A program made the position numbers and the translations under genes. This document shows positions 40,568 to 50,787 of a stretch of 64,000 bases of DNA, piece after piece; the stretch's first letter is position 1; each line of letters begins with the position of its first letter. The notes under the pieces are model-generated. The model was given only the letters and a program-made list of their open reading frames with translations, was not told the origin of the DNA and ran no database searches. The stretch spans positions 2,014,243 through 2,078,242 of the forward strand of contig NC_133490.1 of assembly GCF_025370935.1 (NCBI RefSeq). The letters are read 5' to 3'. Origin of the DNA: Choristoneura fumiferana. Lineage: Eukaryota > Arthropoda > Insecta > Lepidoptera > Tortricidae.

Positions 40568-40729
40568 GTTATACCTGGAGACTGAAGTCCGAAGAAAGCG
40601 TCAGAAGTTGTGCGTCCGAGTTGACAAATTAGCTCTTTTGTATTAGTTAGTGTGTACATAATGCATGAGTATTTATTTTATTAATTTACTGTTTCGGTAA
40701 ATTCAAAATTGTCGGTCCTTCTATCTTTC

Positions 40730-40830
40730 CATTGTAGTGTCTACTCTTGTGTCTGATGTCCTTTCAATCGTTCAAAGGTTAAATGGAAGAGATCCCTTTA
40801 AGGGCCTAAAAGGGGCTAAGGGACTATTCG
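40730..40830 (+). mobile_element. LINE 3' scrap
   Basis: CCTTTCAATCGTTCAAAGGT, TAAATGGAAGAGATCCCTTT resembles the block at 12181-12240 and, in reverse, 53590-53640. Confidence 0.5.
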
Positions 40831-41115
40831 CTTTTATAAGTATATCTCTTTCTCCAGTTAACTGTTATTTTCATGTGTTTAATGTAAAAAGTTATACAAT
40901 ACACTACAAATAAGTGCGATGCAGAATGTTTCAGTTGTTCTGTTACTAGATGGCGCTGGTAGTCGCTACACATACACATGCAGTGACCTGCGCATGAGTC
41001 TGTCACGGGCGACCGGACGGGTTCTAACGTCTCGAAATTTCCATTAACATTCACTTGGCATCGTATGGAAATACGTACATAAGTTACATTGATATTTGTT
41101 ATTGATTGGTTAACA

Positions 41116-41375
41116 ATGGCCTCTCGGAATGAGAGGGTTTGGGCCGTAGTTCCCACGCGGGCCCAGCGCGGATTGGGAACTTCACACATGATTGAATTTC
41201 GTTGCAGGTGTTTGCATTATCTCACGATGCTGCCTTGCCCACCATCGTAAATTTCGAATGTAATTTGGTATAATGCATTTCGAAAAAAATCGGATGTGCG
41301 ATTCCGGATTTGCACCCACGATCCTCTGCTTGAGAGCCCATTGGTCAAACTACTAAGCTATCACGACTTCATAAT
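41116..41375 (-). mobile_element. tRNA-derived SINE, near full length
   Basis: Reading minus: AAGTCGTGATAGCTTAGTAG head, GATCGTGGGTGCAAATCCGG (B box region), then body GATGGTGGGCAAGGCAGC ... AAGTTCCCAATCCGCGCTGG and GGGAACTACGGCCCAAACCC. The head-to-body order is that of a lepidopteran tRNA SINE. Confidence 0.75.
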
Positions 41376-41604
41376 AAGTCATAGACAGTACAAAAAGCTA
41401 CAGTAATTTACCGAATCCCTATCAGATATGACATACCTAAATAGGTACAATTGACATCCAAAATGAATACTATAGTTTTAGTTTCCTCTATCCTCGTGTT
41501 CAGATCATACGAGTACACACTGCTCAAGCCAGTTGTCCCAACGTCGACGATAAAAAGCGGTAAATCGTTTCTCCATAGCTAAAAACTAATAACCTAACCA
41601 ACTA

Positions 41605-41823
41605 GGGCTGCGTTCCATCAGAGATGTGCGAGGATGTATAGCAAGGGATTTGTTTTTCATGAAGCAATACTCGTAGAAACGTTTCATTTACCTATCCTCG
41701 CACAGCACCGCTCTGGTGGAAACCAGAGCGGAGCGAGGCGAGATAAATGAAGGGTTTCTATTGGTTCATGATAAACACATTACTCGCGACACATCCTTAC
41801 ACAACTCTGGAGAAAACGCGGCC
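41605..41823. mobile_element. pal-5 MITE
   Basis: GGGCTGCGTTCCATCAGAGA TGTGCGAGGATGT at the left, ACATCCTTACACAACTCTGG AGAAAACGCGGCC at the right. Inner arms GATTTGTTTTTCATGAAGCA and ATTGGTTCATGATAAACACA pair. A second copy is broken at 61265-62810. Confidence 0.75.
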
Positions 41824-41831
41824 TGAGGGAG

Positions 41832-42050
41832 GTTGTAAAACCCCCGACATTGTCAATTCAACGTTCAATATCACAAAAACGTCTACACTGATTTTGATGA
41901 AATATGTCTAAGAACCATTGCTAGAAAATTTGCTTTCAAATAAAAAAAACCGCATTCAAATCGGTCCACCCGTTAAAGAGCTACGGTGCCACAGACAGAC
42001 ACACAGCGGTCAAACTTATAACACCCCTCTTTTTGTGTCGTGGGTTAAAA
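41832..42050 (-). repeat. R-C repeat, reverse
   Basis: GTAAAACCCCCGACATTGTC, TGTCTAAGAACCATTGCTAG, CGCATTCAAATCGGTCCACC and CCCCTCTTTTTGTGTCGTGG. It forms an inverted pair with the copy at 42128-42395. Confidence 0.85.
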
Positions 42051-42127
42051 ATGAGGGCTGTTATAAATTTCCGCTATGCGTGTCTGTTTGTCTGGCATCA
42101 TAGCTGCCAAACCGAAAGACCGATTTT

Positions 42128-42395
42128 TAACCCCCGACGCGAAAAGAGGGGTGTTATAAGTTTGGCTGCTATATATGTGTGTCGTGTGTGTTTCTGTATG
42201 TCTGTCTGTGGCACCGTGGCTCTTAAGCGGGTAGACCGATTTGAATGCGGTTTTTTTTAATTTGAAAGCAGATTTTCTAGCGATGGTTCCTAACATGTTT
42301 CATCAAAATTGGTTCAGCCGTTTTTGTGATATTAAACTTTGAAGTGACAAAGTCAGGGGTTTTCCAACTTTTTTGTTGGTTAGGTTAGGTTATAA
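42128..42395 (+). repeat. R-C repeat, forward
   Basis: AACCCCCGACGCGAAAAGAG, CCGATTTGAATGCGGTTTTT, TTCTAGCGATGGTTCCTAAC and TTTTCCAACTTTTTTGTTGG followed by TTAGGTTAGG. Confidence 0.85.
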
Positions 42396-42599
42396 TCTAG
42401 ATTATTCTAGATAGTCCACCGTTCATCAAGTTTCACCATTAGTCATTCATCACATTAGTTGATGATGTTTGAAATTATTTCTGTTTCGGTTATTGGAGCG
42501 AGAAAACAGTCGATAGCTAGACGTTTCCCGTGACGTGAAGTGAGTCACAGACGGTTCTGGCAGAAAATAAATTTGAGTCAGCGGCCGTTTCGCTTTTGA

Positions 42600-42975
42600 A
42601 AAGAAAAGAAAAGAATAAATTTATTCGCCAAATTTCGGCACAGCAAAAAAAATACAATTAAAAATAAGACAACCTTACTACATACTCTTACATACTAAAA
42701 AAGAAAGAAAAAGAAAAAGACATTGTGCCGAAAGAAGCAATAAGGGCCATACTCAGCGTGTTGCCACGGCAAGCCGCAGCGCTGGTTTTCAGTATGACCC
42801 TTAAATTTACAACTAAACTTAAAAGACTAACTTTTGCGAGTACACACTTCCAAAATTTGTGCATATACATACTATTTTCATGTTTGTAGTTTTGGTTGTT
42901 AAATTTGTGTGTAATTCCGTAAAAAAAATTACATTTGTGAAATTTTGACAGTGAAAATATTTTCATTCTTTCTTC
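42600..42975 (-). mobile_element. LINE 3' UTR fragment
   Basis: Minus reading ends GCTGTGCCGAAATTTGGCGA, ATAAATTTATTCTTTTCTTT, a polyadenylated retroposon-like 3' end. The upstream part has CTGAAAACCAGCGCTGCGGC. No RT codons seen. Confidence 0.5.
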
Positions 42976-43204
42976 TTTTCTCGTCGGCAGTAGGACTGCT
43001 GCCTAAGCGCACTGCGGCTGCACACGAGCCGTATAATGCATACAAAAAGGTGCCACGCATGACCTACTTCCTTTAAGGTGAAGGTTTACTGCGAATGCGC
43101 TGTTACGTCACTATATGCTATACAATAATAACGCTTTGATTATTAGAAATGAATATTTACTCTTTTCTTTAATTGAAAGTCGAAGAATTCCGATTGTCCA
43201 CCCA

Positions 43205-43350
43205 TTCAGGTCCTAATACTAAGAAGTGCAAAATTCGAACTTGGTATCTTGCCATCCCGCTGACGCTTATTATTTAATACGAGAGCGAGAGAGACGGTAC
43301 GACATGAACTTCGATTTTCGGATTTCGTAGTACCTAGCCCCCCTTATTAT
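43205..43350. mobile_element. pal-1 MITE, diverged
   Basis: AAGAAGTGCAAAATTCGAAC, TCCCGCTGACGCTTATTATT, TAATACGAGAGCGAGAGAGA and GATTTTCGGATTTCGTAGTA. Left end altered. Confidence 0.8.
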
Positions 43351-43769
43351 TTCGTGTCTGCTGCTAGCACTTATTTAACAACTATGGTACAATTGTCAAA
43401 AAAATATTAAGGAAAAAGATCGCCTTCAATTAATTAGCACAATATCAGATTAATGAAAATTAATTAATAGTTATCTAACGTACGATGACTAAATGACTGC
43501 ATTGCGCGTCAGAATAATCTTATCGTAGTTTAGGTAATTAACTATATAAACGTAAACGGCAATGCACTTTGTTGTCGTACATGTATTTACCCAAATTGTA
43601 CGGCGATAGTTTACAAGACAGATTAATCTCTCATGCGGTAGTTATGACGTTTATGGTGTTTCCACGGAACCACATAAATATTAATAATAAAAATCTTTGT
43701 TTACTTTATTTTATCTTTATCATTTTCATTCATTTTTGCTAATTAAAATTAAGTAGCTTTAATAAATTA

Positions 43770-43882
43770 TCTCTAATTTCATCTAAATCGGTTCAGCGGT
43801 TTAGACGTGATTAAGTAACAAACATCCGAACATCCAAACATCTTCACAAACTTACAAATTTATAATAATATAAGTAGGATTG
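43770..43882 (+). repeat. R-A repeat, 3' part
   Basis: ATTTCATCTAAATCGGTTCA, GCGGTTTAGACGTGATTAAG and TTTATAATAATATAAGTAGG, the terminal section of R-A. Confidence 0.65.
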
Positions 43883-44110
43883 TTAGATTTTTTTTTAAAT
43901 GTGGGATTCCAAGGTCCAATGGTAGGTATGTTAGGCTGGCGTTTGGACGACTCTACGGTGTTAACACGCAAACTGTTTATTGATAATCGTAGTCTGTTCA
44001 GCATCAGTTCATAGCTAATTTAACACTAATTTTAAACTCTGTGCAATATTTGTAGCGTTTCCACATGTAATATTATATTATCTTACTAATTCTACTGTAA
44101 TATTACACAC

Positions 44111-44485
44111 TATACATATATGAGGGCTATGGAGAGGGCTATGCTCGGGGTTTCTCTGCGGGATAGAATTAGAAATGATGATATCCGCAGTAGAACTAAG
44201 GTTACCGACATAGCCCGAAGAATTGCGAAACTGAAGTGGCAGTGGGCGGGGCACATTGCTCGCTGGACTGATGGCCGATGGGGTCAGAAGGTTCTCGAAT
44301 GGCGTCCGCGGACCGGGAGACGAGCTGTCGGTAGGCCTCCAACAAGATGGAGCGACGACTTGGTTAAGATTGCGGGATCGCGGTGGATGCGGAAAGCACA
44401 AGACCGGTCTGAGTGGAGAGCCTTGGGGGAGGCCTATGTCCAGCAGTGGACGTCTTTCGGCTGACATGATGATGATGATGATACA
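44111..44485 (+). pseudogene. RTE-like LINE, 5'-truncated copy with open C-terminal frame
   Basis: The plus frame from 44120 to 44464 (114 codons) is open and reads RAMERAMLGVSLRDRIRNDD, KLKWQWAGHIARWTDGRW, KVLEWRPRTGRRAVGRPPTR, WSDDLVKIAGSRWMRKAQDR and GEAYVQQWTSFG then stop. This is the C-terminal part of an endonuclease-reverse-transcriptase, most like RTE-clade LINEs. The tail is (GAT)n at 44466-44483. 5' truncation and a simple-repeat tail are typical of LINE insertion. It is the least damaged of the copies at 29015, 31250, 46640 and 46969. Confidence 0.85.
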
Positions 44486-44668
44486 TATATGTACACTCGA
44501 CAACAAATAAACTGAGCGGCAAAAAACGTGGCCCTCAAAAATGTGCGCCGTAATAGATAATGAGGGGGTCAAAAGTGGATCCATGGTTCGGGTTAAATTA
44601 CACATGCACGGTGCTGCTCGCCAGTTCTGTTAGCTTGAACTTGGCTTGATGCTATCGCGTGTCTAAAT

Positions 44669-44955
44669 TTTTTTTATTGCTGGACTGGATGGCAAACGAG
44701 CAAGTGGGTCTCCTGATGGTAAGAGATCACCACCGTTCATAGACATCTACAACACCAGGGGGATTGCAGATGTATTGCCAACCTAGAGGCCTAAGATGGG
44801 ATACCTCAAGTGCCCGTAATTTCACCGGCTGTCTTATTCTCCACGCTGAAACACAACAGTGCAAGCACTGCTGCTTCACGGCAGGATTAGCGAGCAAGAT
44901 GGTGGTAGCAATCCGGGCGGACCTTGCACAAGGTCCTACCACCTGCCTAATTAAT
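44669..44955 (-). repeat. R-E repeat, reverse
   Basis: Starts with the T run and GCAAACGAGCAAGTGGGTCT, then CAACACCAGGGGGATTGCAG, AACCTAGAGGCCTAAGATGG and GGCGGACCTTGCACAAGGTC-type end (44915-44945). Confidence 0.8.
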
Positions 44956-45014
44956 GTAGAGTGGGCCAAATTTTGGGCCGCTGAGTATATTTCGGGTATA
45001 ACTTAATAGTGGCA

Positions 45015-45130
45015 ACAGGTCTAGCGCGGTTGGGAACTTCACACATACCATTGCATTCTTCGCAGGTATACAGGTTCCCTTAAGACCTTCACCGTAAAGT
45101 TCAAGGTAAATTTCAAATCTAGTTTCGCAC
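45015..45130 (-). mobile_element. SINE body fragment
   Basis: GCGCGGTTGGGAACTTCACA, CATTGCATTCTTCGCAGGTA and GACCTTCACCGTAAAGTTCA match the SINE body at 41150-41260. Confidence 0.65.
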
Positions 45131-45267
45131 ATAAATTAAAAAAACAGAGTATCTTTTGGAAGTTGAAATCGAAATTGGTCACAAAGTAAGTAAGCATAGC
45201 TTGTATTATGGGTACTAAACAACTTAAATTAAACACCCAAGGCCTATTAACAAACATTCGTATTTTT

Positions 45268-45490
45268 AACCCCCGTCGCAAAAAGAGGGGTGTTATAAGT
45301 TTGTCCTCTATATGTGTCTGTCTGCGGCACCGTAGCTCTTAAACGGGTGGACCGATTTGAATGCGGTTTTTTTATTTGAAAGCACATTTTTTAGCAATGG
45401 TTCTTAGACATATTTCATCAAAATCGGTTCAGCCGTTTAACTTTGAAGTGACAAAGTTGGGGGTTTTCCAACTTTTTGTTGGTCAGGTTA
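45268..45490 (+). repeat. R-C repeat
   Basis: AACCCCCGTCGCAAAAAGAG, TAGCTCTTAAACGGGTGGAC, TTTTTAGCAATGGTTCTTAG and TTTTCCAACTTTTTGTTGG. A few bases (the 'TTTTGAGATAT' stretch) are deleted. Confidence 0.85.
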
Positions 45491-45492
45491 TT

Positions 45493-45577
45493 CATACTGC
45501 CCCGGCCGGGGACCGAACCCGGGACCTTAAGCTTCGTAGTCAGGTTCTCTGACCACTGAGCTGTCTGGTCCTCGAAT
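45493..45577 (-). mobile_element. tRNA-like SINE head
   Basis: Minus reading: CAGACAGCTCAGTGGTCAGA (A box), CTGACTACGAAGCTTAAGGT and CCCGGGTTCGGTCCCCGG (B box). It shares GACTACNAAGCTT with the SINE at 13731. It abuts R-C at its right end. Confidence 0.7.
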
Positions 45578-46064
45578 AAAATAAACAAAAGCTCGTAAAA
45601 ACAACTAATTAAACTCACGAACTCACATCATTGCAATTATTCGGAATTCGCCGTGCGGCCAAGGGCGCGTTTTGTTGCATTTTAAACTTCTTTTTATATT
45701 CTCTTTATTTTTGTTGCTTGAACAGTGGTGCCTTGCTTCCATGGCAACAAATATTTAACCTTTAAGAGTCCGTTCCTACTTGTCGGGTGTAGGATCCGTC
45801 GTGTCGGATGACAGTCTTTTCTAAAGAAAATCGAGTCGGGCAAGTGTGAATAGCTTCATATTATACAATGTTCTGCGGAACATCCGATTTTGTCATGGTC
45901 CCTGAAAAGTCGTGATTTATATATTACATAAGTTAACTATCGCCTTGGAATTCAATTATCGCTTCAATATTTACATTTCCAATTGTTTTTTTATTACATT
46001 GCTCTTGAAGAAGCTATAAAACTGCGATAATTAAAAAAAAATGTGCGACGTTAATATATTCACA

Positions 46065-46165
46065 TAGTTCCTATGGAGAGATAGATGCCCGGAGTTTCTT
46101 TGCGCGATAGAATCTGGAATACAGATTCACCGAAGAATTAAAGTCACTGACATATAATATGTCAA
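46065..46165 (+). mobile_element. Decayed RTE-like LINE scrap
   Basis: CTATGGAGAGATAGATGCCC, GGAGTTTCTTTGCGCGATAG and ACCGAAGAATTAAAGTCACT are diverged from 44118-44215. Confidence 0.55.
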
Positions 46166-46344
46166 TATGACATCAGTAGCACAAAGGTTCCACCCTGGTA
46201 CGCAATTCAGTTTCTTTAACTGCACAAAAAAAACTGTTTTTAAATATTTCGATAAAAAAATACTCATATGTAGATTTCGTAAAAAAAATACTACTATTCC
46301 TTAATTAAGTAACAAGATTGTTGCAGTTAATATAATTTTACATG

Positions 46345-46545
46345 ACTGGCCTGTTACCCGCGTCGCCGTCCGCCGAGAAGAAAGAATTTCTTTATTTACT
46401 TATTTCTTTCTGTGTCCTTTGTCGTAACTCAAACTATCTGTGTACCGAATTTCATCTAAATCGGTTCAGCAATTTTGACGAGATGGAGTTACAAACAAAT
46501 AAACAGACTTACAAACTTTCGTATTTATAATATTAGTTGGATTAC
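46345..46545 (+). repeat. R-A repeat
   Basis: ACTGGCCTGTTACCCGCGTC, TCTGTGTACCGAATTTCATC, TAAATCGGTTCAGCAATTTT and TTCGTATTTATAATATTAGT: a variant with a CTGGCCTGTTACCCGCG start. Confidence 0.65.
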
Positions 46546-46639
46546 TTGGATGTAATACAATATTATTTGAAAATTAAACTGTGTGTGTACACTTTTAGTG
46601 TGTACACACTTAAGGAAGTAGGTTTAAATATCGCACAAT

Positions 46640-46945
46640 ACAATCGTATAATCAGAAATGATGATATCCGCAGTAGAACTAAGGTTACCGACATAGCCCG
46701 AAGAATTGCGAAACTGAAGTGGCAGTCGGCGGGGCACATTGCTCGTCAGAAGGTTCACGAATCGCGTCCGCGGACCGGGAGACGAGCTGTCGGTAGGTTT
46801 GATGGAGACAACAAGATGGAGCGACGACCTGGTTAAGATCGCGGGATCGCGGTGGATGCGGAAAGCACAAGACCGGTCTGAGTGGAGAGCCTTGGGGGAG
46901 GCCTATGTCCAGCAGTGGACGTCTTTCTGCTGATGATGAGTTGTA
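46640..46945 (+). mobile_element. RTE-like LINE 3' end with internal deletion
   Basis: CAGAAATGATGATATCCGCA, AGTGGCAGTCGGCGGGGCAC, then the ~20 bp for TDGRWG are missing, then GAATCGCGTCCGCGGACCGG and an extra GGTTTGATGGAGAC inside. The frame is broken. Tail CTGCTGATGATGAG. Confidence 0.8.
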
Positions 46946-46968
46946 GGTAATTTATGTTTATCATTATG

Positions 46969-47123
46969 TTTGCCACCAACAAGACGGAGCGACGACCTGG
47001 TTAAGATCGCGGGATCGCGGTGGATGCGGAAAGCACAAGACCGGTCCGAGTGGAGAGCCTTGGGAGAGGCCTATGTCCAGCAGTGGACGTCTTTCGGCTG
47101 ACATGATGATGATGATGATGATG
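46969..47123 (+). mobile_element. RTE-like LINE 3' end, very short copy
   Basis: ACCAACAAGACGGAGCGACG, TCGCGGTGGATGCGGAAAGC, GGCCTATGTCCAGCAGTGGA and a (GAT)n tail. Only the last ~155 bp of the element, 24 bp after the previous copy. Confidence 0.8.
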
Positions 47124-47151
47124 ACAATCGTATAATACAATAACACTTCCA

Positions 47152-47345
47152 ACTAATAGTTATTATAATGCGAAATTTTGTAAGCCTGTTTGTTTGATTA
47201 TCAGCTCATCACGTCTAAACCGCTGAACTGATTAAGATGGAATTCGGTATACAGATATAGTTTGTGTCCCGGGAATTGAATAGTTCCAGCGGGATAGCGA
47301 TAAATGAATACTACGCGGGAGGAGTCGCGGGTAACAGGCTAGTTG
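47152..47345 (-). repeat. R-A repeat, reverse
   Basis: CAACTAATAGTTATTATAAT, GTCTAAACCGCTGAACTGAT, GGAATTCGGTATACAGATAT and TCGCGGGTAACAGGCTAGTT. Same variant as 46345-46545 in the opposite direction, so the two bracket the LINE pair. Confidence 0.65.
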
Positions 47346-47840
47346 TGCTTATAAAAAAGAAAGATACTTGTTTACCGTCAAACTTTTCCCCTTGAAAAGC
47401 ATAACGGACAAACCGCTATAAACCTACATATATTCCAGTTTTCCTCAATTTAATCAACTAATGTACAAAGAACCTGATTCGTCCCATAAAAAGAATATTA
47501 CTACGCTATAACTATAGTATGAACTTGCTGACACACAAAATATGACCTGTTGGCCGTGGCAGATTTATTAACGACGATTATTTTCTTGTTTTAGTGCAAC
47601 CATCGTGATAAAACGTAAGAAATGATGGTCAGACAAGGTCCCCCCTAAGGACGATAAAATGTATCTTTATTTTGAGGGGAAATACAATTTATAATAGTCT
47701 AACTAACTTAGAAAATCTGAAGAACGCCCCGACATTGTCATTTCAAAGTTCAGTATCTCATAAAAGAGCTGAAATGATTTTTTCACACCTCTCCTTCAGA
47801 AAAGAAACTTTTCCTCCCTGACGAGAGGGGGGAGCAAAGT

Positions 47841-48010
47841 GCAACAATACAATACAATACAAATATTCTTTATTGATCACCAAAAGCAGTACAGAGACAT
47901 TACAAAAATAGAAAAATTCAGGTAGACAATAGGCGGTCTTATCGCTAAAAAGCGATCTCTTCCAGACAACCTATTTCTGAGAAATAAATTTATTGTACGA
48001 AATAAGTAAC
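47841..48010 (-). mobile_element. LINE 3' UTR fragment
   Basis: Minus reading: TGGAAGAGATCGCTTTTTAG, CGATAAGACCGCCTATTGTC, TCAATAAAGAATATTTGTAT and (TTGTA)n. A conserved 3' UTR block of a LINE common in Lepidoptera, with AATAAA near its end. Confidence 0.65.
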
Positions 48011-48360
48011 AAACACAATTGACAGACATTGAGATATAGGATAAAATTAGTAAATAAACGCAAATAATATAAGAAGGAGAACTACACTTTTTCTCTCAAA
48101 AGATCAAGTACACAGTCTAAAGTTTTTAACTACCGTTCAAAGTGTTCTCAAAATCTAAAGTACAATATAAGGAGCAAAGTCGACGGGTATTGTACCAGAC
48201 AATAGTTAAACTTTATCTTAATGACTTAAGGTAAGGCAATTAAGTTTCTTTCAATCCGTTCTCACGAGTTATTAAGATTGATTACATAATTAACTAATAG
48301 TTAAAGCGTGAAACGTCTAGCGTGATTTGAGCTCTCTGTTACAAGTGGTTGTGTGGCAGA

Positions 48361-48650
48361 AGGAGCTCTTTTTATACGACTGGATGGCAAACGAGCAAGT
48401 GGGTCTCCTGATGGTAAGAGATCACCACCGCCCATAGACATCTGCAAACCAGGGGAATTGCAGATGCGTTGCCAACCTAGAGGCCTAAGATGGGATACCT
48501 CAAGTGCCAGTAATTTCACCGGCTGTCTTACTCTCCACGCCGAAACACAACAGTGCAAGCACAGCTGCTATACGGCAGGATTAGCGAGCAAGATGGTGGT
48601 AGCAATCCGGGCGGACCTTGCACAAGGTCCTACCACCTGCAAAAAGCTCA
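48361..48650 (-). repeat. R-E repeat, reverse
   Basis: GATGGCAAACGAGCAAGTGG, CAGATGCGTTGCCAACCTAG, AGTGCCAGTAATTTCACCGG and CGGACCTTGCACAAGGTCCT. It closely matches 44669-44955. Confidence 0.8.
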
Positions 48651-48784
48651 GGTTATAATAAATGGATGTGACATCACTTCTAAGAAGGCAACGACGGTGA
48701 TGTCGTGTTTATACAGAGATACTGGGAAATTAGAGTACCAAATGCGAGAGGAAGAACTGGCTATATGTAGTAGGGGTTTCTAGC

Positions 48785-49420
48785 CTTTTTAGGGTTCCGG
48801 AGCCAAAATGGCAAAAGATATAGTTTCGCCATGTCTGTCTATCTGTCTGTCTGTCTGTCCGTCCGTCCGCGGCTTTGCTCAGGGACTATCAATGTAAAGT
48901 ATGCCGACAAAATAGTACAATAAAAAATAAAAATAAATTTTTTTTAGGGTACCTCCCATAGACGTAAAGTGGGGGTGATTTTTTTTCTCATCCAACCCTT
49001 TTGTGTGGGGTATTGTTGGATAGGTCTTTCAAAACCATTAGGGATTTGCTGAGACGATTTTTCGATTCAGCGATGTTTTAGCGAAAAATTCAACTTTAAA
49101 GTGCAAATTTTCATTAAAGTCGAACGTCACCCCCCCTCCCCCCCCTCTAAAATCTAAACTAGTAGGTGGAAAAAATTGAAAAAAATCAGGATGGTAGTAA
49201 GTATATCAAACTTTCAAGGAAAACTATAACGGTTAAGTTTTCTTGAGAATTATTAGTAGTTTAAGAGTAAATAGCAGCCTAAGGTATAAAATATACCTAA
49301 ACTATGGAAGATTCCGTATAAAATAAGAAATCCTTAGAAAAATATTACTTAATTTTTTCGTAATGGCTACGGAACCCTATTTTGGGCATGTCCGACACGC
49401 TCTGGAAAATTATTTAAAAC
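48785..49420 (+). repeat. R-B repeat, full length
   Basis: CTTTTTAGGGTTCCGGAGCC, a (CTGT)n run at 48835-48860, TGCCGACAAAATAGTACAAT, AACTTTAAAGTGCAAATTTT, a C run, and GCTACGGAACCCTATTTTGG. Longest R-B copy in the window. Confidence 0.85.
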
Positions 49421-49732
49421 AAAGTAAGTTTTTTTTTTTATATGACAAAATAAAGGAAAAATTTAATGATTGCCGTTGCCGTTTTAGTTGCTAAGTTTGT
49501 TCTGTTTAATTATATGTATACCATTAGAGAAATCATTAAAGAAAGCATTTGCCCAATTATGCGACATTTTTAGCACGGCGTGACGTCCCGAACTTCGACG
49601 CGCTCCATCTTTGTAATTTTTTGTTTGACAAAAAAATACGTTTTTTTTTTAAAATTTTATTTAACCCAGGAAATTATTTACCTATTGTGCGTTTGCTTCA
49701 TAACTTTTCCATAATAATGGGATGACGACTTA

Positions 49733-49837
49733 CCCCCTGTTTCAGCATCCATTGACCTGTTTTCTTTGTTCGAATAGACGGAAACGGCATCACATTTATC
49801 CGTCAAAAAATTAAACAATGGGTGGTGAAACAGCCCC
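49733..49837. mobile_element. pal-2 MITE
   Basis: CCCCCTGTTTCAGCATCCAT, GTTCGAATAGACGGAAACGG, CATCACATTTATCCGTCAAA and GGGTGGTGAAACAGCCCC. The left arm has an internal deletion. Confidence 0.8.
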
Positions 49838-50497
49838 TTAGTCTACTAGATATTAGAAATCTACTGAAACTGCTAAACGGGGCAAAGACGTACACTTATT
49901 TAGCCATATTATGGCAGTCTTATCTTAGCGCTTATGTCATATGTAATTTGACATAGCAAATAATAAATATAATTAGGCTGTATATATACGTGCATTCGTA
50001 ACGGCACAGATTATGATCAGGGAGCTCAAGCTAAAAAAGTAAATTTCACGCTTTAATTTTTAATAGGCTAGATTCTTATAAATATAATAAGTCTCAGTTA
50101 GATTTTCATTGAAAAATTATTATGAAAATAGCCCGTTAAAGTTTCATGTGACGTCACACTTTGGTAAACTTTTTACTGAGCATGAAGTCACGAACCCCCA
50201 CTTCCGAGCTTTGACGCGCTTTATCTTATTTTTTTTTGATTGACAAAAGAAAAAATACCTGTCCAACATTTGGGAGCATCTAACTATTCTAACTGAAAGA
50301 CCAATAATTATAATATTTAATTTTACCCAGGATGCATAAAGTACGAATACGTGTAAATGAATTTCTCTTTCTCTCTTACTCAGCTAGGGAATAGTGCCAA
50401 CGTGCACACATCAAATGTTTATTTATACCCTACATGGATCGCGTTTTAATATAAAAAGTAAGAAATTTCTACCCACTTCATTATCATAATATAATAT
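49838..50497. other. No recognised feature
   Basis: AT-rich. Two loosely similar stretches (GACGTCCCGAACTTCGACGC near 49580 and CCGAGCTTTGACGCGCT near 50205) lie here or just upstream, but I cannot define a repeat. Confidence 0.4.
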
Positions 50498-50787
50498 AAT
50501 TTATTGAATTAGGCGTTACTTTGCGGAGGTCCATATCAATGAACCCATCATAGCCGTCAGTTGTTAGTCTTACAACTGGTAGCATGGTGTACGGTTGTGT
50601 CACTCTGAAGATGAGCTCTGGTTGAGTTCGAAACGCGTCAGTGTAGTGTGGTGGTGGTGATAGATGGGTTTGTGTGATTTGTGTGTGTTCTTACAGTGTG
50701 GAGGTAGAGGAACTGCATGAACACGCATATTTTGCATAAGCTTAGCTATCATAAGGTCGCGGGTGAGCAAGGAAATTCTTTTAGTTC
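50498..50787 (-). mobile_element. PLE-derived element, copy 2 (one arm deleted)
   Basis: The tail end TTTATTGAATTAGGCGTTAC, TTTGCGGAGGTCCATATCAA at the left, then a short unique joint, then one arm from ACTGGTAGCATGGTGTACGG to TTCTTTTAGTTC. Relative to copies 1 and 3 the second arm is missing, but both ends are kept. The flanks share ATAATATAATAT (50486-50497 and 50788-50799). AT-richness makes the exact duplication length (12-14) uncertain. Confidence 0.7.
50601..50643 (+). ncRNA. Hammerhead-ribozyme-like motif (copy 2)
   Basis: CACU-CUGAAGA-U-GAGCUC-UGGUU-GAGUUC-GAAA-CGCGUC-AGUG arrangement, identical in pairing to that at 30415-30457. Predicted cut after 50639. Confidence 0.55.

Noticed and set aside
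45493..45577. Possible tRNA gene on the minus strand
   Set aside because: tRNA-like only; matches SINE heads and lacks a full clover-leaf.
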